Source of the DNA: Streptomyces sp. ICC1
GTDB lineage: Bacteria; Actinomycetota; Actinomycetes; Streptomycetales; Streptomycetaceae
Length of the DNA: 64,000 nucleotides
NCBI RefSeq assembly: GCF_003287935.1
Contig: NZ_CP030287.1
Location: forward strand, 7,696,869-7,760,868
Direction: 5' to 3'
Shown here: positions 16,669-24,654 of the stretch, in pieces
Layout: each line of letters begins with the position of its first letter
Position numbering within the stretch: position 1 is the first letter of the stretch
Made by a program: the position numbers and the translations under genes
The notes under the pieces: model-generated
Databases searched by the model: none
Seen by the model: only the letters and a program-made list of their open reading frames with translations
Told to the model about the DNA's origin: nothing

Positions 16669-17295
16669 GTGTCTCAGCCACGTTTTCTGTTCGTTTCATG
16701 GGTGGACGTCGAAAGACGGCAGGTGCCCGCGCCGACGGCGGGGGGACAGCTCGGGGCGGGGCGGGAGGGCGGCGGGCCCGACGCTGTGACCTGGCGCCTG
16801 GTCGGCGCCAACAACCACGAGCTCGGCCGCAGTCCGTACGTGCACCACACCCTCACCGCGTGCGGCGCCGCCGTCGAACGGCTCCAGGGCCGGCTCGAGG
16901 AGGTCACCACGCTCGTGGCCATGTCCACGGGAACGAGCCCGTCCGCGGCCCCGGCCGCCGGCTCCGGCTCGGCCGCGGGCTCCGGCTCGGCCGCCGGCTC
17001 CGCCAAGGCCGCCGGCTCCGGCTCGGCCGCGGGCTCCGGCTCGGCCGCGGGCTCCGGCTCCGGCATCGGCGCCTGGACCTGGCAGCTCGCCCTCGACGAG
17101 AGCTGCGTCGCGGTCGCCGTCCGGACCTTCCGCCGCCAGCGCGAATGCCGCCACAGCCTCCAACTGTTCCTGTCCGCCGCCGCCGAGGCGCAGGTGGCCT
17201 CCGGAGTCACCTACACCCGGCGGCTGCGCGGACTGCGGCTGCCCGGCGCCGACGACGCGCCGGGGCTGGCCCTGCGCGGGGGAGGCCTGAGATGA
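16669..17295 (+). CDS. Hypothetical protein with a GSA-rich repeat, co-transcribed with pstC
   Basis: A 208-residue protein of unknown family. After a variable N-terminus it has WRLVGANNHELGRSPYVHHTLTACGAAVERLQ (res ~44-76), which resembles the WRL-xANg-xLGRS motif of DUF1508/YegP-like small domains. A low-complexity repeat of AGSGSA/GSAAGS units follows (res ~97-140), then WTWQLALDESCVAVAVRTFRRQREC and a C-terminal Arg-rich end. The WRLVG and WQLALD halves may be two copies of one fold split by the repeat (inference). The GTG start has GGAAGGGGGG upstream. The stop overlaps the pstC ATG (ATGA), so the two are coupled. Confidence 0.6.
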   Translation: MSQPRFLFVSWVDVERRQVPAPTAGGQLGAGREGGGPDAVTWRLVGANNHELGRSPYVHHTLTACGAAVERLQGRLEEVTTLVAMSTGTSPSAAPAAGSGSAAGSGSAAGSAKAAGSGSAAGSGSAAGSGSGIGAWTWQLALDESCVAVAVRTFRRQRECRHSLQLFLSAAAEAQVASGVTYTRRLRGLRLPGADDAPGLALRGGGLR

Positions 17296-18314
17296 CCGCG
17301 ACCACGGTGATCCCGCCCGCCGCCCCGGAGGACGACCACGTCACCCCGCGCGCGCTCGCCAAGAACGCGGACCCGGCCGACCGGATCTTCCGCGGCTCGG
17401 CCCGCACCGCCGGCGCCGTCGTCCTGCTCGTCATGACCCTGGTCGGCGTCTTCCTCGCAGGCAACGCCGCGGCGGCCCTGGAGGACGCGGGCTGGGGCTT
17501 CTTCACCACCTCCGCCTGGGAGCCGGACTCCCACAACTTCGGTGTCGCGGCCATCCTGACCGGGACCCTGCTCATCGGAGCCGTCGCGATCGTCTTCGCG
17601 CTGCCGCTCGCGACGGGCACGGCCCTCTACATCACCGAGTACGCGCCGCGCCGCCTCAAGCAGACCCTGATCACCCTCGTCGACCTGATGGCGGCGGTGC
17701 CCAGCGTGGTCTACGGCCTGTGGGGGCTGTTCTTCTTCCAGCCGCACGTGGTCGGCCTGTCCCGCTGGCTCACCACCTACCTGGGCTGGTTCCCGCTCTT
17801 CGCGGTCGACGGGGACGACCCGCGCGACCCGCTCAGCCCGAACACCTACTACACCTCCTCCACCTTCATCGCCGGCATGGTCGTCGCGCTGATGGTCACG
17901 CCGATCGCCTGCTCGGTGATGCGCGAGGCCTTCGCCCAGGCGCCGTCCGGCGAGCGCGAGGGCGCGTTCGCGCTCGGGGCCACCCAGTGGGGCGTCATCC
18001 GCGCCGTCGTCCTGCCCTTCGGCAGGGGCGGGATCATCGGCGGCACCATGCTCGGGCTCGGCCGCGCGCTGGGGGAGACCATCGCCGTCTTCCTGATCAT
18101 CTCCCCGGTCTTCGTCATCCAGCCGCACATCCTCCAGAACGGCGCCATCTCCGTGTCCGCCCTGATCGCCCTGCGCTACGGCTCGGCCAGCCCCCTCGGG
18201 ATGTCCGCCCTGATGGCGGCCGGCCTCACCCTCTTCCTGATGACCCTGGTGGTCAACTTCATCGCCTCCTCGGTCGTGGCCCGCAGCCGCTCCGGAGCGG
18301 GGGCCGACGCGTGA
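17292..18314 (+). CDS. pstC: Phosphate ABC transporter permease PstC
   Basis: A 340-residue inner-membrane permease of the high-affinity phosphate transporter. It has six predicted TM helices and the PstC signatures TALYITEYAPRRLKQTL, VPSVVYGLWGLFF, the EAA-loop region REGAFALGATQWGVIRAVVLP and GRALGETIAVFLI. Residues ~20-40 (NADPADRIFRGSART) are the typical cytoplasmic lead-in. It overlaps pstA by 4 bases (GTGA). The usual neighbours pstS (binding protein) and pstB (ATPase) are not found in this window; the upstream gene is unrelated to PstS. Either the ATPase and binding protein are encoded elsewhere, or pstB was lost at the abnormal sequence after pstA. Confidence 0.93.
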   Translation: MTATTVIPPAAPEDDHVTPRALAKNADPADRIFRGSARTAGAVVLLVMTLVGVFLAGNAAAALEDAGWGFFTTSAWEPDSHNFGVAAILTGTLLIGAVAIVFALPLATGTALYITEYAPRRLKQTLITLVDLMAAVPSVVYGLWGLFFFQPHVVGLSRWLTTYLGWFPLFAVDGDDPRDPLSPNTYYTSSTFIAGMVVALMVTPIACSVMREAFAQAPSGEREGAFALGATQWGVIRAVVLPFGRGGIIGGTMLGLGRALGETIAVFLIISPVFVIQPHILQNGAISVSALIALRYGSASPLGMSALMAAGLTLFLMTLVVNFIASSVVARSRSGAGADA

Positions 18315-19699
18315 GCGCCACGACGCACACGACGCACACGACGCACACGACGGACGCGACGGACGCGACCCGTGTGTCGGAGCCAGCGGGCGCGGCCGCC
18401 GGAGCCTGTGCCGCCACTGTCCGCCCGCCCGTCCGCCACGACGGCGCAGGCGTTCCCCCCGAGCACCGGCGCGACACCGCGACCCTGCACGTCCGCGACG
18501 TCCTCGCCATGGTGGGCGCGGCCCTCGCCGCGCTCGCCGTCACCGCCCTGCTCTTCGGGCGGGTGCTGCCCTTCAACGCGCCCCTCGGCTTCACCGTCGT
18601 CCTCTACCTGGCCTTCATGGCGCTCTACGCCGTCCTCGTCTCCCTCGACGAACCGGGCGCCACCGTGCGGGCCCGCCTCGCCCAGGTGCTCGTGCACAGC
18701 GTCGCCGCCCTGCTGCTGGTGGCCCTGGTGTTCGTCGTCGGCTACGTGCTGATGCGCGGCTGGTCCGCGCTCGCCCACCTCAACTTCTTCACCGAGGACA
18801 TGTCGGCCACCGGTCCGCTCGAACCGCTGACCCAGGGCGGGGCGCTGCACGCCATCATCGGCACCCTGGAGCAGATCGGCATCGCGCTGGCGGTGACGGT
18901 GCCGCTGGGGCTGGCGTGCGCGGTGTTCCTCAGCGAAGTCCCGGGCCGCTACGCGCGGTTCGTCCGCACCATCGTCGAAGCCATGACCGCGCTGCCCTCC
19001 ATCGTGGCCGGCCTGTTCGTCTACGCCACCTGGATCCTGCTGCTCCACTTCGACAAGTCGGGCTTCGCCGCCGCCCTCGCCCTGTCCGTGATGATGCTGC
19101 CGATCGTCATCAGGGCCTCGGACGTGGTGATCCGCCTGGTGCCGGGCTCGCTGAAGGAGGCCTCCTACGCGCTGGGGGCCGGCCAGTGGCGCACCGTGTG
19201 GACGGTGGTCCTGCCCACGTCGCGCTCCGGACTGACCACCGCCGTCATCCTGGGCACCGCCCGCGGCATCGGCGAGACCTCGCCGGTCCTGCTCACCTCC
19301 GGCATCGCCACGGGGATCAACCTCGACCCCACCGACGGGCCGCAACTGTCGCTGCCGCTCGCCACCTTCAGCCTGGTCGTGTCCCCCGAGAAGTCCATGA
19401 TCGCCCGGGGCTTCGGCTGCGCCGCCCTGCTGATGGCGCTGGTGCTGCTGCTGTTCGTGGTCGCCCGCGTCATCGGAGGCAAGGCCCCGGGCCAGCTCAG
19501 CCGGGGCCGCGTCAGGGCCCTGGTCCGGGTCCGGGCGCGGCAGCGTAAGGTGTGTATGAGAGACAGGGTTTCGGGTAAAGGCGGTGCGTGCGTGGAGCCA
19601 TCGGTAGTTGTCGATCAGGTAGCCCTGGCCCGCTTCGAGGGTGAGGCGCTGTTGTACGGCGCCGGCCCTGTCTCCGGGGTGGCTCCCGGCCGGTTGTAG
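18311..19699 (+). CDS. pstA: Phosphate ABC transporter permease PstA (abnormal 3' end)
   Basis: The 462-codon frame codes for PstA. A Thr/His/Asp repeat at the N-terminus (ATTHTTHTTHTTDATDAT, from 9-base DNA repeats) precedes ~90 polar residues. Six TM helices follow with SALAHLNFFTEDMS, VEAMTALPSIVAGLFVYATW, SLKEASYALGAGQWRTVWTVVLP and ARGIGETSPVLLT. Normal similarity ends around KAPGQLSRGRVRAL (near base 19525). The last ~55 codons (from RQRKVCMRDR) are unrelated, cross an adapter-like sequence at 19534-19566 and overlap the antisense HTH gene, so the true 3' end is probably missing. No pstB follows, which normally would. Confidence 0.85.
   Translation: MSATTHTTHTTHTTDATDATRVSEPAGAAAGACAATVRPPVRHDGAGVPPEHRRDTATLHVRDVLAMVGAALAALAVTALLFGRVLPFNAPLGFTVVLYLAFMALYAVLVSLDEPGATVRARLAQVLVHSVAALLLVALVFVVGYVLMRGWSALAHLNFFTEDMSATGPLEPLTQGGALHAIIGTLEQIGIALAVTVPLGLACAVFLSEVPGRYARFVRTIVEAMTALPSIVAGLFVYATWILLLHFDKSGFAAALALSVMMLPIVIRASDVVIRLVPGSLKEASYALGAGQWRTVWTVVLPTSRSGLTTAVILGTARGIGETSPVLLTSGIATGINLDPTDGPQLSLPLATFSLVVSPEKSMIARGFGCAALLMALVLLLFVVARVIGGKAPGQLSRGRVRALVRVRARQRKVCMRDRVSGKGGACVEPSVVVDQVALARFEGEALLYGAGPVSGVAPGRL
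19534..19566 (+). other. Sequence resembling the Illumina Nextera Read 1 adapter
   Basis: It matches 26 of 33 positions of the Nextera Read 1 adapter: CGGCAGCGT is exact and the 19-base mosaic end (AGATGTGTATAAGAGACAG) matches at 17 positions, reading AGGTGTGTATGAGAGACAG. It lies exactly where pstA similarity stops. The better match at 60225-60257 supports a library or assembly origin; chance or natural sequence is not excluded for this copy. Confidence 0.5.
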
Positions 19700-20019
19700 G
19701 ACACCGTTCGGGTGATGATTTTCCCGCCGGGCAACTGCTCCCGGGTCCGGCTCAGGTACCCGTGGTGCTCCAGTTCCCGCAGTGCCCCGCCGATGCGGAT
19801 CTCACCCTCGGTGAAGCGCTTGACGAGCGTGGAGATGCCGACCGGGGAACCACCGGGCAGCGACTGGATGTACACGGCCAGACCGATCGCTGTCAGTGAC
19901 ATCTCGGCGTGCTGGGCGAGGTGGTTGCCGACCACGGTGAAATGTGACGTGTGGGGGACGTTGGCGTGGCGTACCCCGGACGGGAAGACCGGTCGCGCGT
20001 TAAGGTGCTCAGGAGCCAT
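19615..20019 (-). CDS. Helix-turn-helix protein, probably 3'-truncated
   Basis: A 134-residue protein with VPHTSHFTVVGNHLAQHAEMSLTAIGLAVYIQSLPGGSPVGISTLVKRF and RIGGALRELEHHGYLSRTREQLPGGKIITRTVSYNRPG: a winged helix of the kind in Streptomyces replication- or conjugation-like HTH proteins (the RDF-like family with a MarR-type wing). Relatives I recall are about twice as long, with a Leu/Ala-rich C-terminal half; here similarity ends after YNRPG and a short Ser/Pro/Arg tail leads to the stop. The missing half points towards the adapter-like sequence at 19534-19566. It could bind the palindrome at 20242-20272 upstream; that is inference. Confidence 0.65.
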   Translation of the reverse strand: MAPEHLNARPVFPSGVRHANVPHTSHFTVVGNHLAQHAEMSLTAIGLAVYIQSLPGGSPVGISTLVKRFTEGEIRIGGALRELEHHGYLSRTREQLPGGKIITRTVSYNRPGATPETGPAPYNSASPSKRARAT

Positions 20020-20488
20020 GGGGAAGGTTGTGCTTCCTTGTTGGTCAGGCCCTCGTCCGGGATTGCCGTCCCGGCGGGGGCCGTCTCATTTTCAAGTGGT
20101 CGGCCAGAGCATATGCCAGCCAACCCCCTGCAAATCCACCCCCGTTCGGGCCCATCACTCGTGTGGGTGACCCGGCCGCCGCGGGAGGTAGGAGGGGTTT
20201 GGCAGGTGTTTTCTCTCCGGTACTGCGAAGCAAAAGAAAGATCGTGGGTTACCGGGTCCCGGTAACCCACGACCCGGTCGGCGCCTTTCCTCGCACGCAA
20301 TTCGGATTCATTCGGGGCGGGTTTCACCGAGCACCGGGGAGCATGTCGGACATGGTCCGCGAGCACGGTCCAGGGGCGGTTTCAGGGGAACCCGGGATTC
20401 CGCGTTCCGGCAGGTGAGGTCCCCTCCAAAGGCCGTTGACCCACGTGTTTGAGCCAATGGATGATGACCAAACGCTTCTGCGGATCGC
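20020..20488. other. 469-base intergenic region with a 31-base palindrome
   Basis: No gene is evident. At 20242-20272 two perfect 15-bp arms (TCGTGGGTTACCGGG and its complement) are separated by a single T. The loop is too short for an ordinary RNA hairpin, so it looks more like a protein-binding site or a resolved element end. It is divergent from the HTH gene start (20019) and upstream of the broken beta-helix gene. The remaining DNA is less GC-rich than the surrounding genes. Confidence 0.6.
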
Positions 20489-21175
20489 GTGCGCCCGACT
20501 GTCTCTGGGGGGACAGGACGTTTGCCAGTCGTGCGGCGCCGCACTCACGTCAACAACCGTTCCGAATCACACTGTTCCGACAACGGAACCGGCTCGCAGG
20601 CGATTCCGTACTGCACGGTCTCGGCCGCGGCCAAGGTGGTCAAGCCGGGCCAGACGGTGCTGATCGACGCGCAGACGACCTACACCGAGCCGCTCACCAT
20701 CGACCGCTCGGGCGAGCCGATCACCTTCGCCGTCGCCAGGGAGGGGGTGGGCGAGCACAACGCCCCCTCCCCCGCGTACCTGAAAAGGAGCCTGACCATC
20801 AGCGGGGCCTCGCACGTGGTCGTCCGCGGGCTGTCCGCCGACGAAGGCCTCTACGTCGACAACTCGCACGACGTCACGCTGGACCGGGTCTACGGGTACC
20901 ACACGGCCGATGACACGGCCTCCCTCGTGGTCCGCAAGGAGAGCACGGACGTGCGGGCCGGCCGGAGTTACTTCGCCGCCGTTCGCGTCGAAGGCGGTGC
21001 CCAGCGCACGGTGCTCAGCCGCAACTCGATCCACGGCTTCAGGATCCCGCCGGTCTCGGTGGTGAACGCGCCCGGCACGGTCATCACCAACAACACCCTC
21101 AAGAGCAGCTGTGGTGCGGGGATCTCGGTCGGCGGCAGCTCGACCGGGTCGGCACTGTTCAACAACCTTCTCTGA
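20489..21175 (+). pseudogene. Beta-helix surface protein, N-terminal part (broken gene)
   Basis: A 228-codon frame with right-handed beta-helix repeats: HCSDNGTGSQAIPYCTVSAA, LTISGASHVVVRGLSAD, GLYVDNSHDVTLDRVYGYHT, LSRNSIHGFRIPPVSVVNAP and ITNNTLKSSCGAGISVGG. It stops at TGA 21173-21175 after ALFNNLL, in a different frame from the rest of the protein that starts at 21178. The signal peptide expected before VNNRSESHC is absent; the preceding residues are Arg-rich and unrelated. Relatives encode signal peptide, beta-helix, PKD and repeats in one chain, so this is best read as the decayed 5' part of one gene. Confidence 0.65.
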
Positions 21176-21177
21176 TC

Positions 21178-23106
21178 GTGGGGCAGCCCGGTACCGGGCG
21201 GGTCCCCTACGGCTGGGCCGACACCGGATACGACACCGCGGCGGCGTTCCTGGCCGGCACCGGCCAGGGCGCGCACGACATCCTGAGCCGGGACGAGGAC
21301 GCCGTCGGCCCGAAGGACGGGTCGCCGACCATCGACTCGGGTGATCCGACGGCGCCGGGGGTGCTCCCGGGGGACATTCGCGGTTACCCGGTCGCGGACG
21401 ACCCGCGCGTCCCCAACACGGGCAAGAACGGCGGGTACATCGACCGCGGCTCCGACGAGACCCAGGACCGGCTGCGGAGCGTGAGCCTGTCGGTGAGCGA
21501 GTCCTGGGCGCCGGCCGGTACGCGCGTGAAGGCGACGGCCGCCGTCGACGCCCTCTGGCCCACGGGCGTGACGTACCACTTCGACTTCGGTGACGGCACG
21601 GCTCCCGTGGTCACCAAGGAGACCTCCGTCGAGCACGTCTACAGCGTGCCGGGCGACCGCGTGGTGAGGGTGAAGGCGGTCAACGGTGTCGGGGCGGAGG
21701 TCTCCTCCTACGACGTACCGACCAAGGTGGGCCCGGCCGGACCGCTGACCGCGGTCGTCACCGCCGATCCGGTCCTGCCGACCTCGCAGAGCCCGCTGGG
21801 TCGCGTCGCCCCGCTGTCCGTGGCCGTCGGTGTCGGTGGCAGTGCGACGCCGTGGCCCGTGACCCGTGTGGAGGCGGACTTCGGGGACGGCTCGAGCGAT
21901 CGCCGAGGCGACATGGGCGGGTTCGACCACGCCTACCGGCAGCCGGGCGAGTACAAGGTGACGCTGACGGTCGAGGACTCCAAGGGTGGCAAGTCCACGG
22001 CGACCCGGACCGTGAAGGTGGACTACGCCGCCTCGGGCTACGTGGCCACCGAGCCGTTCCGCCTGGTGGACACCCGGACCGCGAACGCGGCGCTCCTGGG
22101 CGGTTACGCCAGGGTCGTGGACCTGCCGAACGGCACCAGGTTCCAGGGCCACGAGCACTCGGCGAGCATGGCTTCGGTGGTCCTCAACGTGACGGTCACG
22201 GGTGCCACCGAGGACACCCACCTGAGCGTCTGGCCCTCGGGCCAGCCCCGCCCGGCGACCTCGAACGTCAACGTCCGCGCGGGCGGCACCTCGTCCAACA
22301 CCGTCACCGTGCCGGTCGGCTACGTCGGCAGCATCCTCGCGCAGCTCAACTCCGGCCAGGGCCACCTGATCGTGGACTTCGTCGGCTACTACCAACCCAA
22401 CGCGGGCCAGCGGTTCTCCCCGATCGCGCCGACCCGGGCCCTCGACACCCGGAGCACCGGCGGCGCCCTGGGCGGCGGCCAGACCCGTACGGTCAAGGTC
22501 GCGGGCGTCAACGGCATCCCGGCCGACGCCACGGCGGTCGCGCTGAACCTGACCGGTACGGGCGCCACCGAGCAGGCGCACGTCATCGCCTACCCGGATC
22601 CGGCGAAGCGTCCGGCCACCTCGAACCTGAACGTGGAGCCCGGCAAGGACAAGTCGAACCAGGCGATCGTCCCGGTCGGCCCGAACGGCACCATCACCCT
22701 CTACACCAACTCCGGTTCCACGCACGTGATCCTGGACGCGGTCGGCTACTACGGCAAGGACGGCAAAGCGCTGTTCACGCCGGTCGTGCCCAAGCGCCTC
22801 GCGGACACCCGCAGCACCGGCAAGCTCGCCCCCGGCGCCACCACCAACATCTCCGGCCTCCCGGCGAACTCGGTGGGCGCGGTCCTGAACCTCACCGCCA
22901 CCGACACCACCGACCCCGGCTTCCTCACCGCCTACGCCTTCGGCGCCACCCGCACGGACGCCAGCAGCCTCAACACCATCCCCGGCCGCACCGTCCCCAA
23001 CCACGTCACCACCCCCGTCACCGACGGCAAGGTCGCCGTCTTCAACAGCTACGGCGGCCCCAACCACGTCATCACCGACCTCCTCGGCCACTTCACCAAG
23101 GGATAA
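21178..23106 (+). CDS. PKD-domain protein with three R(L/A)-DTR repeats (3' part of a broken gene)
   Basis: A 642-codon frame. Residues ~1-100 finish the beta-helix part (GVLPGDIRGYPVADDPRVPN, YIDRGSDET). Two PKD-like domains follow (YHFDFGDGTAPVVTKE, VEADFGDGSSDRRG, YKVTLTVEDSKGG). Three ~110-residue repeats start FRLVDTRTANAALL, TRALDTRSTGGALG and KRLADTRSTGKLAPG and end in (D/H)-VGYY or LLGHF. These occur in secreted Streptomyces proteins. On its own the GTG start has no ribosome site and no signal peptide, so the product would stay inside the cell. A one-base shift near 21175 would join it to the upstream frame. A strong terminator follows. Confidence 0.7.
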   Translation: MGQPGTGRVPYGWADTGYDTAAAFLAGTGQGAHDILSRDEDAVGPKDGSPTIDSGDPTAPGVLPGDIRGYPVADDPRVPNTGKNGGYIDRGSDETQDRLRSVSLSVSESWAPAGTRVKATAAVDALWPTGVTYHFDFGDGTAPVVTKETSVEHVYSVPGDRVVRVKAVNGVGAEVSSYDVPTKVGPAGPLTAVVTADPVLPTSQSPLGRVAPLSVAVGVGGSATPWPVTRVEADFGDGSSDRRGDMGGFDHAYRQPGEYKVTLTVEDSKGGKSTATRTVKVDYAASGYVATEPFRLVDTRTANAALLGGYARVVDLPNGTRFQGHEHSASMASVVLNVTVTGATEDTHLSVWPSGQPRPATSNVNVRAGGTSSNTVTVPVGYVGSILAQLNSGQGHLIVDFVGYYQPNAGQRFSPIAPTRALDTRSTGGALGGGQTRTVKVAGVNGIPADATAVALNLTGTGATEQAHVIAYPDPAKRPATSNLNVEPGKDKSNQAIVPVGPNGTITLYTNSGSTHVILDAVGYYGKDGKALFTPVVPKRLADTRSTGKLAPGATTNISGLPANSVGAVLNLTATDTTDPGFLTAYAFGATRTDASSLNTIPGRTVPNHVTTPVTDGKVAVFNSYGGPNHVITDLLGHFTKG

Positions 23107-23116
23107 CCACGACCGC

Positions 23117-23172
23117 ACACCGCCGCCCCGGACACCCGCGCACGAGCGCGCGGTGTACCGGGGCGGCGGTGT
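23117..23172. terminator. Bidirectional terminator
   Basis: A perfect 15-bp stem (23117-23131 with 23158-23172); the loop itself contains a smaller CGCGC hairpin. It lies between the convergent PKD gene and the small membrane-protein gene. Confidence 0.85.
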
Positions 23173-23184
23173 TCTCCGTCGCGT

Positions 23185-23595
23185 CTAGGCCGGCTCACGC
23201 GTGTAGTAGCGGTAGAACGCCGCGATCCCGACGCCCGCGCCGACGACCAGGGAGATGCCGGAGGACTTGAGGACGCTCTCGCCGGAGAGGCTGTAGAGGT
23301 AGCCGAAGGCGATGCCCGCGAAGGCTCCGTACATCGCCGCGTGCACCTCCCGCCTCAGCCGGGGGCCGATGCGGGCCAGGGCGACCAGACAGGCCGCGAA
23401 GATCGCGCCGCACAGGATCCCGTAGAAGACGTTGCCCGCGTCCACGGGCCCCGTCTGGCGCTTCATGAAGGCGGCGTAGACGCCGTAGACGAGCCCCATG
23501 AGCAGGGGGCGGGCCAGGGCGGCCTTGTCCAGGTGGCTCGTGCCGACCGCCGTCTGCCGGTGCCGCCGGGGGGCGGTGGGTGCCGCATGTGCCAT
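23185..23595 (-). CDS. Small four-helix membrane protein
   Basis: A 136-residue protein. After a polar Arg/His-rich N-terminus (MAHAAPTAPRRHRQT) there are four hydrophobic segments: ARPLLMGLVYGVYAAF, VFYGILCGAIFAACLVALARI, AMYGAFAGIAFGYLYSL and GISLVVGAGVGIAAFYRYY. No known domain is recognised. ATG 23595 is chosen because GGAG lies just upstream; the frame is open further up. It is transcribed away from the RidA gene's stop on the same strand, 70 bases apart. Function unknown. Confidence 0.75.
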   Translation of the reverse strand: MAHAAPTAPRRHRQTAVGTSHLDKAALARPLLMGLVYGVYAAFMKRQTGPVDAGNVFYGILCGAIFAACLVALARIGPRLRREVHAAMYGAFAGIAFGYLYSLSGESVLKSSGISLVVGAGVGIAAFYRYYTREPA

Positions 23596-23665
23596 GACGG
23601 GCTCCTCTCTCCCATCATCCAGGGCACACCCGCCGCCGCCGACCGGCAACTGGATCACTCGGCGA

Positions 23666-24085
23666 TCACTCGGCGGAGCGCTCCCCGGGGGCCGCCCGCA
23701 CCGCCACCGCGTCGATCTCGAAGAGCATGTCCGGCAGCGCGAGGGCGGCCACGCCGATCAGCGTCTGCGCGGGCAGCGCGGTGCCCCAGGCGGCGTGCAG
23801 GTGCTTCAGGAGGACCTCCAGCTTCGGCTGGTCGTGTCCGACGACGTACGTGCCGATGCGGACGACGTCGCCGAGGCCGAGGCCGACGGCCTCCAGGGCG
23901 GTGCGGAGGTTGGCGAACGCCCGCCCGACCTGGGCGTCGAAGTCGCCGGAGACGACGTGGCCGGTCTCGTCGGAGCCGTACTGGCCGGCTATGAAGACCT
24001 GCTCGCCGGGTGCGGACACGATGTGGCTGTAGCCGTAGTCGGCGGGGTCGTGGAGTCCTGCCGGGTTGGTGATGCTGCGCGTCAT
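23666..24085 (-). CDS. RidA/YjgF/UK114 family protein
   Basis: A 139-residue RidA-family protein: MTRSITNPAGLHDPADYGYSHIV, FIAGQYGSDETGHVVSGDF, QVGRAFANLRTALEAVGLGLGDVVRIGTYV and the C-terminal LPDMLFEIDAVAV. RidA proteins hydrolyse reactive enamine/imine intermediates of amino-acid metabolism and are trimeric and cytoplasmic. The usual active-site Arg is not at its standard place (the relevant stretch reads AQTLIGVAALALPDMLFEIDA), so this may belong to a RidA subgroup without deaminase activity. It lies 57 bases downstream of the Rrf2 regulator gene on the same strand, which suggests it is a target. Confidence 0.88.
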   Translation of the reverse strand: MTRSITNPAGLHDPADYGYSHIVSAPGEQVFIAGQYGSDETGHVVSGDFDAQVGRAFANLRTALEAVGLGLGDVVRIGTYVVGHDQPKLEVLLKHLHAAWGTALPAQTLIGVAALALPDMLFEIDAVAVRAAPGERSAE

Positions 24086-24142
24086 TCCACACTCCTGGGT
24101 CAGTGGTCCAGAGGCGGTGGACGGCCGGACGGCCGCCCACCG

Positions 24143-24652
24143 CTAGCGGGTGGTGGCGAGCCAGGCGCGGAGCCGCTCGGGGGCCCCGGGGGCCTGCCGT
24201 TCGGCCTGCTGCCGGATCTCGTCGAGGTTCTGGTCGGCCAGTGCGCGGCGCCAGGCCAGCTCGGCCCGGCCCATCGCGTGCGCGATGGCGCACTCGGCGG
24301 CGGGCGGTTCCCCGGCCTCGGCGGCGGGCGGTTCCCCGGCCTGGTCGCCGCCGGGGCCCTGGCGGCGGATCTCCGCGCACCGGAAGGCCTCGTCCGGCCC
24401 CTCGACGGCGGCGACCACGTCCATGAGCGAGATGGCGGCGAGGGGGCGGGCGAGCCGGAAGCCGCCCCGCGGGCCGGGTGTGGAGGTGACGATGCCCGCC
24501 CGGGCCAGTGCCTGGAGCTGCTTGTTCAGGTAGGCGGCGGGGAGTTCGTGCCAGGCCGCCAGCCGGGGCGCCGAGACGGCCCGGTCGGGGCCGCTCCAGG
24601 CCAAGTTGAGGCAGCTGTGCAGGGCCCATTCGACGCCCTCGCTCATCTTCAT
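24143..24652 (-). CDS. Rrf2-family transcriptional regulator
   Basis: A 169-residue Rrf2 regulator: KMSEGVEWALHSCLNLAW, LPAAYLNKQLQALARAGIVTSTPGPRGGFRLARPLAAISLMDVV (winged HTH, ~1-82), then a C-terminal helix. Cys92 and Cys121 are present, but the usual C-x5-C-x5-C iron-sulfur spacing is not: a duplicated AGEPPAAE (from a tandem 24-base DNA repeat near 24296-24343) lies between them. It may sense redox or ligand differently from NsrR/IscR. The ATG at 24652 lacks a Shine-Dalgarno; a TAATAT -10 box ends seven bases before it, so translation is probably leaderless. The operator at 24655-24675 implies autorepression. Confidence 0.9.
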   Translation of the reverse strand: MKMSEGVEWALHSCLNLAWSGPDRAVSAPRLAAWHELPAAYLNKQLQALARAGIVTSTPGPRGGFRLARPLAAISLMDVVAAVEGPDEAFRCAEIRRQGPGGDQAGEPPAAEAGEPPAAECAIAHAMGRAELAWRRALADQNLDEIRQQAERQAPGAPERLRAWLATTR

Positions 24653-24654
24653 AA

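Noticed and set aside
20242..20272. Palindrome as an ordinary intrinsic terminator
   Set aside because: The one-base centre cannot form a normal loop, there is no T-run, and it is not at the 3' end of a gene.
20045..20548. Several short frames around 20.0-20.5 kb, including ones with Cys/Trp-rich products
   Set aside because: No start context, no similarity to known families, and mutual antisense overlap; treated as non-coding.
23666..24652. RidA plus Rrf2 as an Isc/Suf-type iron-sulfur locus
   Set aside because: No iscS, iscU or suf genes are nearby and the Rrf2 Cys spacing is non-standard.
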